Part shown: one piece after another, positions 33,884 through 43,684 of the stretch
How positions within the stretch are numbered: position 1 is the stretch's first letter
How the letters are laid out: each line of letters opens with the position of its first letter
Origin: Symsagittifera roscoffensis
Taxonomy: Eukaryota; Xenacoelomorpha; Acoela; Convolutidae
Length of the DNA: 64,000 nucleotides
Direction: 5' to 3'
Assembly: GCF_963678635.1 (NCBI RefSeq)
Contig: NC_087062.1
Span: forward strand, 51,492,028-51,556,027
Position numbers and translations under genes: made by a program
The notes under the pieces: model-generated
What the model was told of the DNA's origin: nothing
The model's input: only the letters and a program-made list of their open reading frames with translations
Databases searched by the model: none

Positions 33884-34793
33884 TTATCTCCCAGGCATTA
33901 TCCCGTTTTTAGTGAAGAACTTTGCATTTGGAATGATTGTAAGCATTTCTGGACTTGGTATGCCCGGCTTGCAAGGCAGTTTCAAGTTCGCAGACATAGA
34001 CAACGGCTTGCAGAAAGGGATTTTGGTACTTTCGCCATCTAAGGTGAGCCAATTTTGAATTGACGGAACAAATTTGTACAGTTGATACTGACATAAGGAA
34101 ACGTGAACATTAGTGTTGAACCTAAGTGCAAGCTCTTTCAACAAAAACTCATAACCGTAGCGAGTTTTGTTACAGAAATGAACCACATTATTTTGAAATG
34201 AACAGAGCCATGCGGACACGGCTTGAAAGATGACTGAAAGACAGCTCTCCCTACAAGGAATGAAATTGGTATCTGTTTTGCAAAACGTTGTGTCGATGTA
34301 AATATTATCAAAATTATGAGCTGCAGCTTCTTGTAAATTGTCGAAAAGATGATTGATTTGCTTCGCATTAACCAATTTGCTATCTGAAATCGCCAGTAAA
34401 AAGAACAGATTTTTCTTTGGAAACTAGTAAGAACATTACTGAACCTGGGCAGTGACCTGCAGGAATAAGGGTGACAGTTAGGGTATGAGATTCGCCCCCT
34501 TCCAATGAAACATTCAATGTTGTCTCATTATTTGAATCGAGAGGTATTATATATGGAGTTAAATGAACATAAAAACGGCAATGCACTCAACAATGCAGCC
34601 GAAACTTTATGACAATAAATTTTCAAATTATAGTGTTTTAACCTTTCGAAGAGCTCAGGCTCATTAAGGCCCACCTTTGTGATCTTTATGACAGTGCGAA
34701 AGAAAATAAAGCTTAAATTTGAGGTTGTCACTATTGAAGCAATCAATTGAAACCCCAGGAAATTCTGATATTGGACCGGCAAATTCTGACATA
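33884..34793 (-). pseudogene. DCLRE1C-like: Artemis/SNM1-like nuclease (metallo-beta-lactamase/beta-CASP), copy A, decayed
   Basis: Start chosen at MSEFAGP (34793), as in the other copy. Signatures in order: the HxHxDH metal-binding region (HCHKDH), then [10 protein letters not shown], then FTGDFR, then YIDTTFC at the start of the beta-CASP region and YGYEFLLKEL. These match animal Artemis (DNA end processing in NHEJ and crosslink repair). Lesions: a one-base change just after HCHKDH (CACAAAGG where copy B has CACATGG) shifts the frame, another shift is needed before [11 protein letters not shown], and one between TGDFR and SKLVNAKQ. The protein stops at about a third to half of Artemis length, close to the retroelement, before the last beta-CASP motif. 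No introns are needed to align the parts, which would fit a processed copy. Confidence 0.82.
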
Positions 34794-35179
34794 ATTAGAG
34801 AAGGGAAAAGGAGGTATGAACAGTGAATTTACAAATTGAGGATTGACGATACTTTTCTATAGTTTTAAAGAAAGGAGAAGACCACCACATTTTGATCGTC
34901 ATGACCGTTTTGAGTGTAAGCATCTGTCCTTGGTTAATTTATACAGCCAAATTTCTATCATTTGTCGCATAATTAAGATTACACGAGTGGATCCGAAAAA
35001 CAATTACACTTAATTTCAGTAGAGCCAATTTTCTTGAATCAAAAAGAAATATTTGGGAATTTTAATTCCACTAACTACAAAAACTAAACAATTTAAATTA
35101 TATGTGCACCAAAATAGAAGATTTCACATCAGGAACCACAGTAGGAAGCACAGCAATTTTGGCACAAAAGACTAACTGA

Positions 35180-36070
35180 TTAAAGTTTTATAGATTTACT
35201 GATAAGTGGGCTGATATGAGTATAATGTGAGGCATACTGTGGTTGACTAAAGAATAGAGTGATAAAGTGAATCTGGCTGAGTGACCCTGATAAAGCTGGT
35301 ACTCTGATAAGTTGGGCATTCCTTTGCTTAGCATTCCTCCTCATCGTCATTCTAATTACTGATAAGTGGAAAAACATTCCGGATAAATACTTGATACTGG
35401 ACGAGCGCTGTTGAGTGACGGCTAAAAACACAATTTTCTAAAAAACTAGTCATAAAAAAATTTTGTAATACCTTTTTGTAATTGGGATTTTGAACCATTA
35501 AATGGACGTTGATTGACTGTAACTGACTCTGAATGACTCTGATAAAGCTGAAAAGTGACTCCGATATGGCTGTCTGATAAAAGCACTCTGATTGACTGAA
35601 TGACTGGAGTGACTAAAGTGACTCCGGCTGATTGAATGATACTGGAAGAGCGCTGTTGAGTGACGGCCGAAAAAACAGTTTTCTAATAAGCCAGTCAGAA
35701 AACATTTTTCTTAAACTTCTTTAGATTTGAGTTTTTGATTATTTGAAGTGACTGGAAAAAGACTGGAGATTGACTGGAGTGACTAAAGTGACTCAATGAT
35801 GAAGGATACAAGCGGTGCTGATACGAGCGCTGTTGAGTGACGGCTGAAAAAAACAGTTTTCCAATAAACTAGTCAATTAATATTTTAGTAATATATTTTG
35901 AGATTTGAGATTTTGAACCTTTCCTGATAAATTAGGGTATTCTGTCTGAACGGCATACTGTATTACACTGTCTGTACACACTGTAGCATACTCCACGGCT
36001 AAAAATAGAAAAAATTTCATTAACTAGTCAAAAAAAAATTTAGTAATATATTTTGAGATTTTGAACCTTC
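35180..36070. repeat. Degenerate repeats between Artemis-like and RING genes, copy A
   Basis: A phrase GAGCGCTGTTGAGTGACGGC followed by A-rich DNA, AACTAGTCA and TTTTGAACCTT recurs near 35403, 35648, 35827 and, in shortened form, 35994. Between them are TGACTGGAGTGACTAAAGTG phrases. Unit length is irregular (about 170-245 bp). 34794-35180 shows nothing else. Confidence 0.6.
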
Positions 36071-36311
36071 AGGATGAGGGTCCGACCCCAGGCTGGGATG
36101 ACCCAGCGCTTCTGGCGCGTCCTCGCCCCGGGCCCGACTTAGCAGGTTTGCAGTCGCGAAGACTACCGTCGCTGCTCGTCCGCGACTTCGACCCCGCCCG
36201 CTTGCCCAATTATAGGGCATGTCGTCATCACTCGAGAAGACCTCTTCGACTCGCCCATCCCAGACCACAGCGTGCCCGCGACAGCGACCCCGCACTTAGG
36301 AGAACGCAAGA

Positions 36312-36575
36312 TTGTCCAAGGCAGTGTTATCCTCCTAGTCACTGCCCGCGAGCAGTTCAAAGTCGGAGACACTCCTCAGTTGCTCCGGTTCCGACTCCGA
36401 GTCGGAGTCACGGTATGGCATCACTGTCTCGAATTTCATTTGGTCTCCTCCCTCCTCATTGTCATCCTCGTCATGTGTATCCTCGTCCGTGTCAGAGGAA
36501 CTAAACGAAGGTAAAATATGATCGATATGGAGGAAGGGTTGGATGCTCTTTTGTGGTTTATAATGGGAAGGTTCA
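36312..36575 (-). pseudogene. Acidic ORF downstream of RING exon, copy A
   Basis: Reads as a short protein or terminal exon with an acidic stretch (DTDEDTHDEDDNEEGGDQ) and a Ser/Glu stretch, ending LDNLAFS. Copy A has an in-frame TAG where copy B has GAG (DEED), so only this copy is interrupted. Immediately downstream, 36061-36312 is markedly GC-rich compared with its neighbours. Whether it is an exon of the RING gene or a separate gene is open. Confidence 0.4.
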
Positions 36576-36666
36576 AGTTAGTGATCAAAGGTGGAAAAAA
36601 GAGGTTGTTCACATGGCACCAGGCTTAGTTAGTTTACCATGCAATAAACAAGGTCAAAAGCAATAG

Positions 36667-36869
36667 TTACATCCGCGGCATGAACGAGTAGAAAGGCGGC
36701 AAGTCCTGCCGACAGAAGGGGCACTTTGGATGAGGCTCATCCTGCACCTTCCGCCAGCAGACAAAGCACAGCTTGTGCTCCACATCCGCATCGTGTATCT
36801 TGTACAAATGCCGTCCATCACGATAGCAGATGGTGCACAATTCACTATCAGTAGTCGCATTCACGTTTT
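36667..36869 (-). CDS. RING-finger exon, MDM2-like C-terminal RING, copy A
   Basis: An acceptor (AATTTCAG) precedes the exon at 36870. The encoded end of the protein has CTIC, then H..H residues around IHDADVEHKLC, FVC, and CPFCRQDLPPFY, giving the order CxxC-H-H-CxxC-CPxC. This resembles the C-terminal RING of MDM2-type E3 ligases more than a classic C3HC4, and lies at the extreme C-terminus as in that family. The likely role is E3 ubiquitin ligase. An upstream exon candidate lies at 37050-37170. The reading frame is clean in both duplicates, in contrast to the neighbouring genes. It may be the last exon of the JmjC gene on the same strand. Confidence 0.7.
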
Positions 36870-37374
36870 CTGAAATTCAGTAATTCAGTTAGTTACTCAT
36901 ACTGCATTCTAAAAGTTAGAATCACATTTCATTTTATAGAAAAAAAAACTGTTTTTAAAAAATTAATTAATAAATCTAGTCATTAAAATATCAATTAATA
37001 AAAACTGTCCCGATTATATGTTTGATTGTGGTATTAGAAAGTCTTCAGGCCCTTTTGACTGATATTTGGGCAGGCAAAGCCCCCACTGGCAATTCTCCGC
37101 ATGACCCACGGCGGTGTTGGAAGAGACTGTCCATCTCTTCTTTACTCGCCAGCCTTTCCTTAGTTGTTGGCTTAAAATACAAATTTATCAAAGTTAGCAT
37201 GAGAAGTTAAAGTGAGTTTTTGGGATGAATTAAGCATTTAGTATACGGGATGACAAAACTCAATTTTGGGATCAATTGAGTATTTCAAAATATGCGATTA
37301 AACTGGGTGCAGTTTTTGGGATACGGAAGTATTTATTTCGGTATTTGGGATGAAATTCGGCCAGAGAAACTTAC

Positions 37375-39233
37375 GTAAATTATTCTGGCAAGCTGGTTAT
37401 CTAAGGCTTTGTCCTGCGCTTTCAGACTTCTCCAGACTTCCTCCAAATCTTCTAATTCTTGCGGCGGGATTGTGTCTCTGGTGCTATAAAAAAATACCTT
37501 TCTCTATTTTCATTTATTTCGACAAAAATGTATCAGTTTAATCTTTGATACTAACAACAGATGCACCATAAGCTCAATCAGAGCCGTTATCGGAAAAGCA
37601 GGGTAGCAGCTGCTGAAGGGCTCTTCGTCTTTCCGCTCATATCTAAAACTTCTGGCAGCCGTCAGCAGGTGTCCACGATGAATGAAATTGACACCCAGAG
37701 CCACTGACTCTGAAAACGTTTCAACCATGTGTATCATGCCAGCTGGCATAACAAGCTCCTGGCGCTCCGTCAGAATAATTTTCTGACACCCTCCAGCATA
37801 ACAGCGAGGGTCATCCCTGGGAAACATCGGTTTTCAATACATAGATTGCTGCATCAGATATTCCTGGAATATCTGCTTGTTCTTGATCGACGGGTCCGTC
37901 AAATAAATTGTTTTGCAGCCTGAAAGAAAAACTAAATGGAACATAATGTGCACCAAACTTTGTTTAACCTTTCACTAAAAAGTACATCACAGATGTACCG
38001 GAGAAATCATGGTGAAATGGTGTTATTGCATTAGCCTGCGACAACAGCCGGTAGCTTGACTCCTTCGTCGGTACTTCTGTCTTCTCCAATTTTTTTATGT
38101 GTGTGTCCCAACGACTCATTCTTGACTGCCTTTGGGACAGAGTTGAATTTCGTGGCGGCCGACAAGGAAGCATCAGCATCAATGATATTCCAGAACATTG
38201 GCGGCATTGATCGGAGCAAAGTTTGAACATCAGCTGGCTAAATTGATTGTATATATTCCTAGGATTGAACACAAATGTGAGGTTGAACCTATTTGAAAAC
38301 TGGAGTATTATTGGGAGTCTAATTACTTTACAAACTGATTACCTTTTCCTTTAAGATGTACGGTCTAGCTCTGAGTTCCTCGGGGTATTCCTTCAAAATT
38401 TCGTCAGTCAAATTTTTTGCATACATTTGGCTGTCAAACTGGCAACTATCCGCTAGTCGGCTTCTGAACCCTTTGATGGATTTAGCCGATGGAACTAATA
38501 AAGCTCCTTGTTGGCCACTAAACCAGTCTGACTGGATCCAGTTGACAAGATCAACCGCAGGCACGCACTGTATTAGACTTGAGGCAGGCATGATCTAACA
38601 AACTACCCAAAAAAGATGATCGAAACTTAATTATAACGACTTTGAGATAGTTTTAGGTTCAGGTGCTTACTTGCGAACGTTTCCTTTTTAGTTTGCCATG
38701 GTCAATTGGAGGTAACATGTCAATCTGACTGGCACTCGCGCTACGAAAGCTGCCTGATACCACGGCAAAACTCTGTGGTTTTTCCCAAAGAGCTTTTGGT
38801 TTCTGTATCCGCACCAGAAGAGGTCGTTCATTTGTTCTCAGATCTGCTTCAACCAGACTATGAAGTGGCGAAATGGAGCCTGATAGAGGTAAGGGCGAAA
38901 CGAACTCTGGTACGATAGGAAGTGGATCTGGACTCAGACACGATCCATTCGGTACCTCGGGAAGTGGTACAATCCTAATTGGCGCAGCTGGCGCACCGAT
39001 GGGCAATTTGGCGCACCAATGGGTGACTTCCGAGGTATGTTCATCGATATTACTTGTCACTCCTGGAGCGGTAACTGTAGTACCAACAGTATCTGGAGCA
39101 GTGCCGTTGGAGCAGTGCCCTTGTTCGTTGATAGTACTTGTCACTTCTGGAGCAGTAACTGTAGTACCAACAGAAACTGGAGCAGTGCCATTGGAGATTT
39201 TGCCGTCATTCAGTGAAGTAGAGTGCTAAAACA
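37375..39233 (-). pseudogene. JmjC-domain protein, KDM2/KDM7 (PHF8)-like, copy A
   Basis: Exons on the - strand with visible splice signals: 39233-38660 (ends at GTAAGC), 38593-38340 (acceptor TTTGTTAG, donor GTAATC), about 38272-37974, 37919 to about 37555 (acceptor TTTCTTTCAG), and 37483-37375 (acceptor TTTTTATAG, donor GTAAGT). Iron-binding HxD is in TPFHHDFSGTSVMYFLVKG and the distal His in LVMPAGMIHMVET, then VNFIHRGHLLTA, in the order and context of KDM2/PHF8 JmjC demethylases. The helical exon QELEDLEEVWRSL follows. The first exon holds a near-duplicate of about 28 residues (NGTAP.VGTTVTAP). Oddities: an in-frame TGA before KPMFPRDDP (near 37835) and an apparent frame change within the 38272-37974 exon. 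The TGA is in both copies. It is either a decayed gene or one with an undetected small intron. Confidence 0.65.
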
Positions 39234-39244
39234 GTGATGTCGAT

Positions 39245-39980
39245 TTATTTGCAGAATATTATATAAATTAAAAAAGGTGTTTTGTTACATACAATTCGAA
39301 TGGTCAAAATGGGTTCCTCGTCCCCCGGCTCCGATTTGCACCAAAACGTCGCCAAATGTTCCTGTTTGTACCCGCTCGTCGCATTATGCCCATTTGTGCA
39401 CGGCTTATGTTTGTTCCAGGAGGTCTTTGTGCTCGTCGTCTTGGTCTTGGTCGTCTTTCTGCTGGTTCCCAACGCATTTCTTACGGTAGTCCGTCTCGTC
39501 ATCTGCCTCTTTGTCGCTGTCGTGATAGAGTCTAGTTGCGCAGACGTGGACTGAATTATTTGGCTTAGTGCTAGAACAGTTTGAATATGAGGTCAATAAA
39601 CATATCTTTCTTAAATCTAATTTCAAAAGCACACAACTTCACTCACACTGACCATCGCCGATTTCATCCTCGCCGATCAAATTTGCCCTCTGCTGCGCTC
39701 TGAATGGTAATTGGCACCCCTCATAAGTATCCCGCACAAAGTTTTAACTTTTCTTAGTGGGAGAGAGCAGCTTTCGTTCGAGCCCAGATCATCGATTGGC
39801 TCTTATTCTCTCCCAGCATCCAGGCGACAACACATGCTCTGCAGTTCTGTAGCAGTCGCTGAAGCCCTCCGTGCCACAGAACATGCAAGTCAGTTTCTGC
39901 AGTTTCAGTTTTACATCCCTCTTCTGGCATCGCTTTTCAGCAAAATGGCGGACCATGTTGTTCTTTTTTGCGAAAATTGT
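39245..39980 (-). CDS. Possible upstream exons, cysteine-rich, copy A
   Basis: One piece (39980-39790), preceded by TTTCCAG, encodes a basic stretch and then CMFCGTEGFSDC...HVLSPGCW, a CxxC..C..H..C pattern that may bind zinc; I cannot assign PHD, CXXC or BED. A second piece near 39720-39645 ends at GTGAGT. A third (39600-39300) has one Thr/Lys-rich and one acidic reading. Strand and spacing fit 5' exons of the JmjC gene. Copy B differs by a 2-bp deletion in the first piece and an insertion in the third, which argues that one of the readings is not under selection. Confidence 0.35.
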
Positions 39981-39989
39981 AGGTTGCAC

Positions 39990-40989
39990 TCTGGAAATGA
40001 ACAGAAAAAGAAAATCAGTCTAAGAAAGGATTAATATTTAGACAGTAAAATTTTTTTCACATTATCGATTTTGTTACAAAACTTAGTATGCGGACTATAA
40101 TCAGGCTATGACATCGTTAGCCCTCGTTACAAATGCAAAACCCTCCATACAAAATGTGAGGTGGGGGAAATTGAATCATAAGTGAGGTGGGGGAAAAGGA
40201 AAAAGATCCAATAATTTTAGTGGAATCGGCAAATTCTTAATCACTATCTATATCTTTTTTAGAAACCAGGATCAAATACTTTAGAACCTTTGCCACATCA
40301 AATTTGTGATACCCTTTAGGATGTGAAACCGGTAACTCAATTGTGAAATGCAAGCCTTAAATTTTATTATGATATACATTAAAAAAAAAAAATAATTGTG
40401 ATGCACGTTTACTTTATTGTTTTAAAAACATCCTGCAGAGGTGCGGATTCGATCCCCTAACCTCTTGTTTGGGAGGCATATTCTTTACCTCCAGGCCATC
40501 AGACCCATTAGTATTCTAAGATAAACGTTAAGAATCATGATAATCCTACTTTTCCACTCAAAGCCAGTCATATATCGGGTTGATCGGTAATGATTAAAGG
40601 AAATCAAATCGAAAACACAACCGAATCAGATCTGAAAGTAATTTTAATTTCAATTGATAGGGTCAACCGCGGTTTTTCAATCCTAAAAAATCAATTTTCA
40701 AGAAATAATAATTTAAATTAAAATACTTGATGGCATATTCGTTACAAGGTACCATAAAGAGAAGAAAATAACAGGATCCAAAATCGCGGAAACTTGTTTC
40801 GATGATTTTAGAAAATCCAAGCATAGATCAACTGATCTATGTGTTGATTTTCCGAAAGTCATGGTTCTGAAACACATGTTTTTATCACATGTTTTTTAAA
40901 ATGGCCGTAATTTATGTTGATTTGGTGAATAACTGGTGACTGCAGATGATTAGCTTGTTATAGTGTGAACTCTCTTTTTTTCATCCTAA
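39990..40989. other. Noncoding stretch with a tRNA-like sequence, copy A
   Basis: No ORF. On the - strand at about 40505-40438 an A-box-like TGGCCTGGAGG and a B-box-like GGATCGAATCC are spaced as in a tRNA. The anticodon arm gives an 8-base loop without U33 and no matching acceptor stem is found. I read it as a tRNA relic or tRNA-derived element, not a working tRNA. A 9-bp perfect inverted repeat CATAGATCA/TGATCTATG lies near 40822. Confidence 0.35.
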
Positions 40990-41062
40990 GTCGCAAATAA
41001 TGTTGCGACAAAATATAACCTTTGTAGCGACCCGGGTTGTCCATCATAAGGCGCAACCCGGG
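40990..41062. other. Two adjacent perfect hairpins, copy A
   Basis: GTCGCAA/TTGCGAC (40990-40996 with 41003-41009) and CCCGGGTTG/CAACCCGGG (41031-41039 with 41054-41062). In copy B the first stem is intact and the second keeps 8 pairs (near 51928-52000). No poly-T tail or known RNA was recognised. Confidence 0.55.
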
Positions 41063-41103
41063 AATATCACCCTATAAAATTAACTACCCCCACCCCATTT
41101 TAA

Positions 41104-41829
41104 AATCCCAAATACTGATTATAGTTCGCTGCAGTTCTGCAAAATCCCAAATACTGATTATAGTTCGTTGCAGTTCTGCTAAATTCCAAATACTGACAAA
41201 ATCCTAATTACTGACCAAAAGTTCTGCAATTGCAAAACTTTTTGTCAGTAATTGGGATTTTGTCAATATTTAGAATTTTGTCAGTACTTTGGTTTTTGTC
41301 AGTAATTGGGATTTTTTCAGTATTTGGTAATTTGTCAGTAATTGGGATTTTGTCAATATTTGGGATTTTGTCAGCATTTGGGATTTTGTCATTAAAAGGA
41401 TTTTGCCAGTATTTGGGATTTTGTCAGTGTTTGGGATTTTGTCAGTTTTGGGAATTTGTCAGTATTTGGGATTTTGTCAGTAATTCGGATTTTGTCAGCA
41501 TTTGGGATTTTGTCAGTAATTGGGGTTTTGCCAGTGTTTTGGATTTTGTCAGTGTTTGGGATTTTGTCAGGATTGGGATTTTGTCAGTATTTGGGATTTT
41601 GTCAGTAATTGGGATTTTGTCAGTATTTGGGATTTTGACAGCAGTTGGGATTTTGTCAGTATTTGGGATTTTTTCAGAAATTGGGATTTTGCCAGTATTT
41701 GGTATTTTATCAGTAATTGGGATTTTGTCAGTAATTGGGGTTTTGCCAGTGTTTGGGATTTTATCATTGTTTGGAATTTTGTCAGGATTGGGATTTTGTC
41801 AGTAATTGGGATTTTGCCAGTATTTGGGA
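41104..41829. repeat. 18-bp satellite (ATTTTGTCAGTATTTGGG), copy A
   Basis: About 33 imperfect units from 41236 onward. Because 18 is a multiple of three, all frames stay open and give repeated hexapeptides (ILSVFG and similar); these ORFs are not genes. From 41104 to 41225 units are in the opposite orientation and interrupted by two copies of a TTCGCTGCAGTTCTGC-type spacer. The switch point near 41231 forms an arm-to-arm hairpin of about 100 bp (41181-41280). Confidence 0.9.
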
Positions 41830-42246
41830 GATTCCAATAATGAGAACATACGTGATTTAAATTTTGTGTATTTTTTCGGGGAGGTTGATTTGTTCTTTGT
41901 TTGTGAGCATAATTATAATTATGTTCTGCAAAGGTGTTTCTTGTGAATGATTTTCGTGTTTTTGACGGTATTGTCATTGGTCTATATGTTTGATAATCCA
42001 TATGTGAATAGTTTGGAGCAACCGAAGGTTTAACGGTTGATTGTAAGGTTACTTGTGCCAGTGAAGTATTTGTATTTCTTGGTGTTGTTAAATTTGGGTG
42101 TATTGTTGAAATACTTTGTTGTGTAGTTGTTGTTGTTTGGACAATTTCTTCATTTATGAAGTGTAATGGTGTTTGAATATCTTGTTGTGTAAGATTTCTA
42201 GTTCCATTAAGATTTTCATTGTGTATGACGGTCGAATTTAAACTGT
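41830..42246 (-). pseudogene. Retroelement gag upstream fragment with sequence missing from other copies
   Basis: 41832-42084 matches 32119-32371. The next 162 bp (42085-42246) are not in the other copies, yet on the - strand they read in frame into the same protein (Thr/Asn/Gln-rich, around QQDIQTPLHFINEEIVQTTT). So this fragment preserves gag sequence lost elsewhere. It joins the satellite at GGGAG|ATTCC, where the normal retroelement has GGGAGCTTCC, so the breakpoint lies in a short shared sequence. Confidence 0.7.
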
Positions 42247-42342
42247 TTATTGTTTGATAGTTTCATTTGGTAATCTGCGAATTTCATTACATAAAACTCT
42301 TTGGTGTTGTTTATTTCTTTCGGAGTCAAACATTTTTGAAAA

Positions 42343-43684
42343 TTATTGTGTACATCTTTTCCAGTCTGATTTTATTTTTATAGGTAATACTGAAAACCAT
42401 TTTTGAGCTGCGCCATCTAAGGTTGTTTGTATCAATGCTGTGCGTCTATGTATCCAATTTTGATGTAGTGGCGTATTAATTGGTTCAGGTCCTATATTTA
42501 AAATTAAATTTGCTGTTACTGCATTTAAATAATCTTCTACAGAATATTCAGGGTCTGTTCCTGTAAATACCATCAGTGGTACATTGGATGTTATTGATGA
42601 TCCACCCACGAGGTATGGATTCATTGTCATCTGTAGTGATTCTGCGGCATTTGACATTTGCGAAAAATTTGAAAGTTGATTTTTTGTTATTTCGTGTTGC
42701 TGAAGGTAATATGGAAGCGGTGTTTCATTTTGCATTTGAGTTGGTTGATAAGAATGCATTGACATTGGATTTTGTGGTTGCATTTGGTTGAAAAGATTGT
42801 GTGTTAAATGGATTTTGTATATGCATTTGTTGTGGATGTTGTACATCTGTTGGGTTTTGTGGGTAAATTTTCATGTTTCGAGATGGTTGAGGTTGTCGTG
42901 GTCTTTGTGTGCGATATTCTTTAGTATATGGTGCAAAAATATCTGGTTGGTGATAGTCATTTTCATCGGATGATAAATAGTTTGTATTAAATGGTTAATG
43001 TTGGTTATTTTTATTTTGTTGGAAGAGGTTGTGGATTAACTGGGAAATTTACTGAATTTGTTGATGTTTTCGGGAGCTTCCAATAATGAGAACATACGTG
43101 ATTTAAATTTTTTGTATTTTTTCGGGGAGGTTGATTTGTTCTTTGTTTGTGAGCATAATTATAATTATGTTCTGCAAAGGTGTTTCTTGTGAATGATTTT
43201 CGTGTTTTTGACGGTATTGTCATTGGTCTATATGTTTGATAATCCATATGTGAATAGTTTGGAGCAACCGAAGGTTTAACGGTTGATTGTAAGGTTACTT
43301 GTGCCACTGAAGTATTTGTATTTCTTGGTGTTTGGATGTTTCAGTTGGTGAAATACTTTGAAATTCTGTTTTTTCTAATATAGAGATATAGGTATATATT
43401 ATTGCAAAAACTTCATTAGTGAATATAGAGTTTGCTCTTTGTGAATTATGATATTGTATGCTTTTGATATATTCTAGGAATACTTTTGAAAATTCTAATT
43501 CAAGATTATCTGTTTGAATTACATATTTACGATGATTCGTATTTGGTGTGCTGAATTCTATGGTGTAGATTCCATATTGTTGTGTTAAGTTACATATGTC
43601 TTTCAAATAATGTTCAATAACTTGTCTTTTGATTTTTACATTTGGGAATTCTGCTTTGCATGGACTGATTCCGGGTTCAAACAA
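42343..43684 (-). pseudogene. gag: Retroelement Gag N-terminal half and upstream region (copy 3)
   Basis: 42846-42343 equals the first Gag ORF of the other copies, with the same terminal TAA; the capsid C-terminus and nucleocapsid are absent because the duplication begins there. 43307-43011 and 43684-43295 repeat the upstream pieces. Here the upstream piece is a little longer (129 codons), because of ACAAATTTACG in place of the stop seen in the others. Confidence 0.75.

Larger units (their letters stand above)
31287..41829. repeat. Large segmental duplication, copy A
   Basis: Homologous in direct orientation to 42247-52915, offset 10960 at the start and about 10.83 kb after the Artemis-like deletion. 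It spans gag, its leader, the Artemis-like gene, RING/JmjC exons and the 18-bp satellite. The retroelement part differs very little between copies; the host-gene part shows clearly more substitutions and small indels by eye. Confidence 0.93.

Noticed and set aside
36061..36504. 147-codon Arg/Pro-rich ORF on the + strand (also 46902-47333)
   Set aside because: It is antisense to the acidic ORF in a GC-rich patch, where long chance ORFs are expected; copy B changes its start.
41230..41840. Long + strand ORFs with ILSVFG-type hexapeptide repeats (also 52168-52953)
   Set aside because: They arise because the 18-bp satellite unit is a multiple of three; several frames are open at once and no start or domain is conserved.
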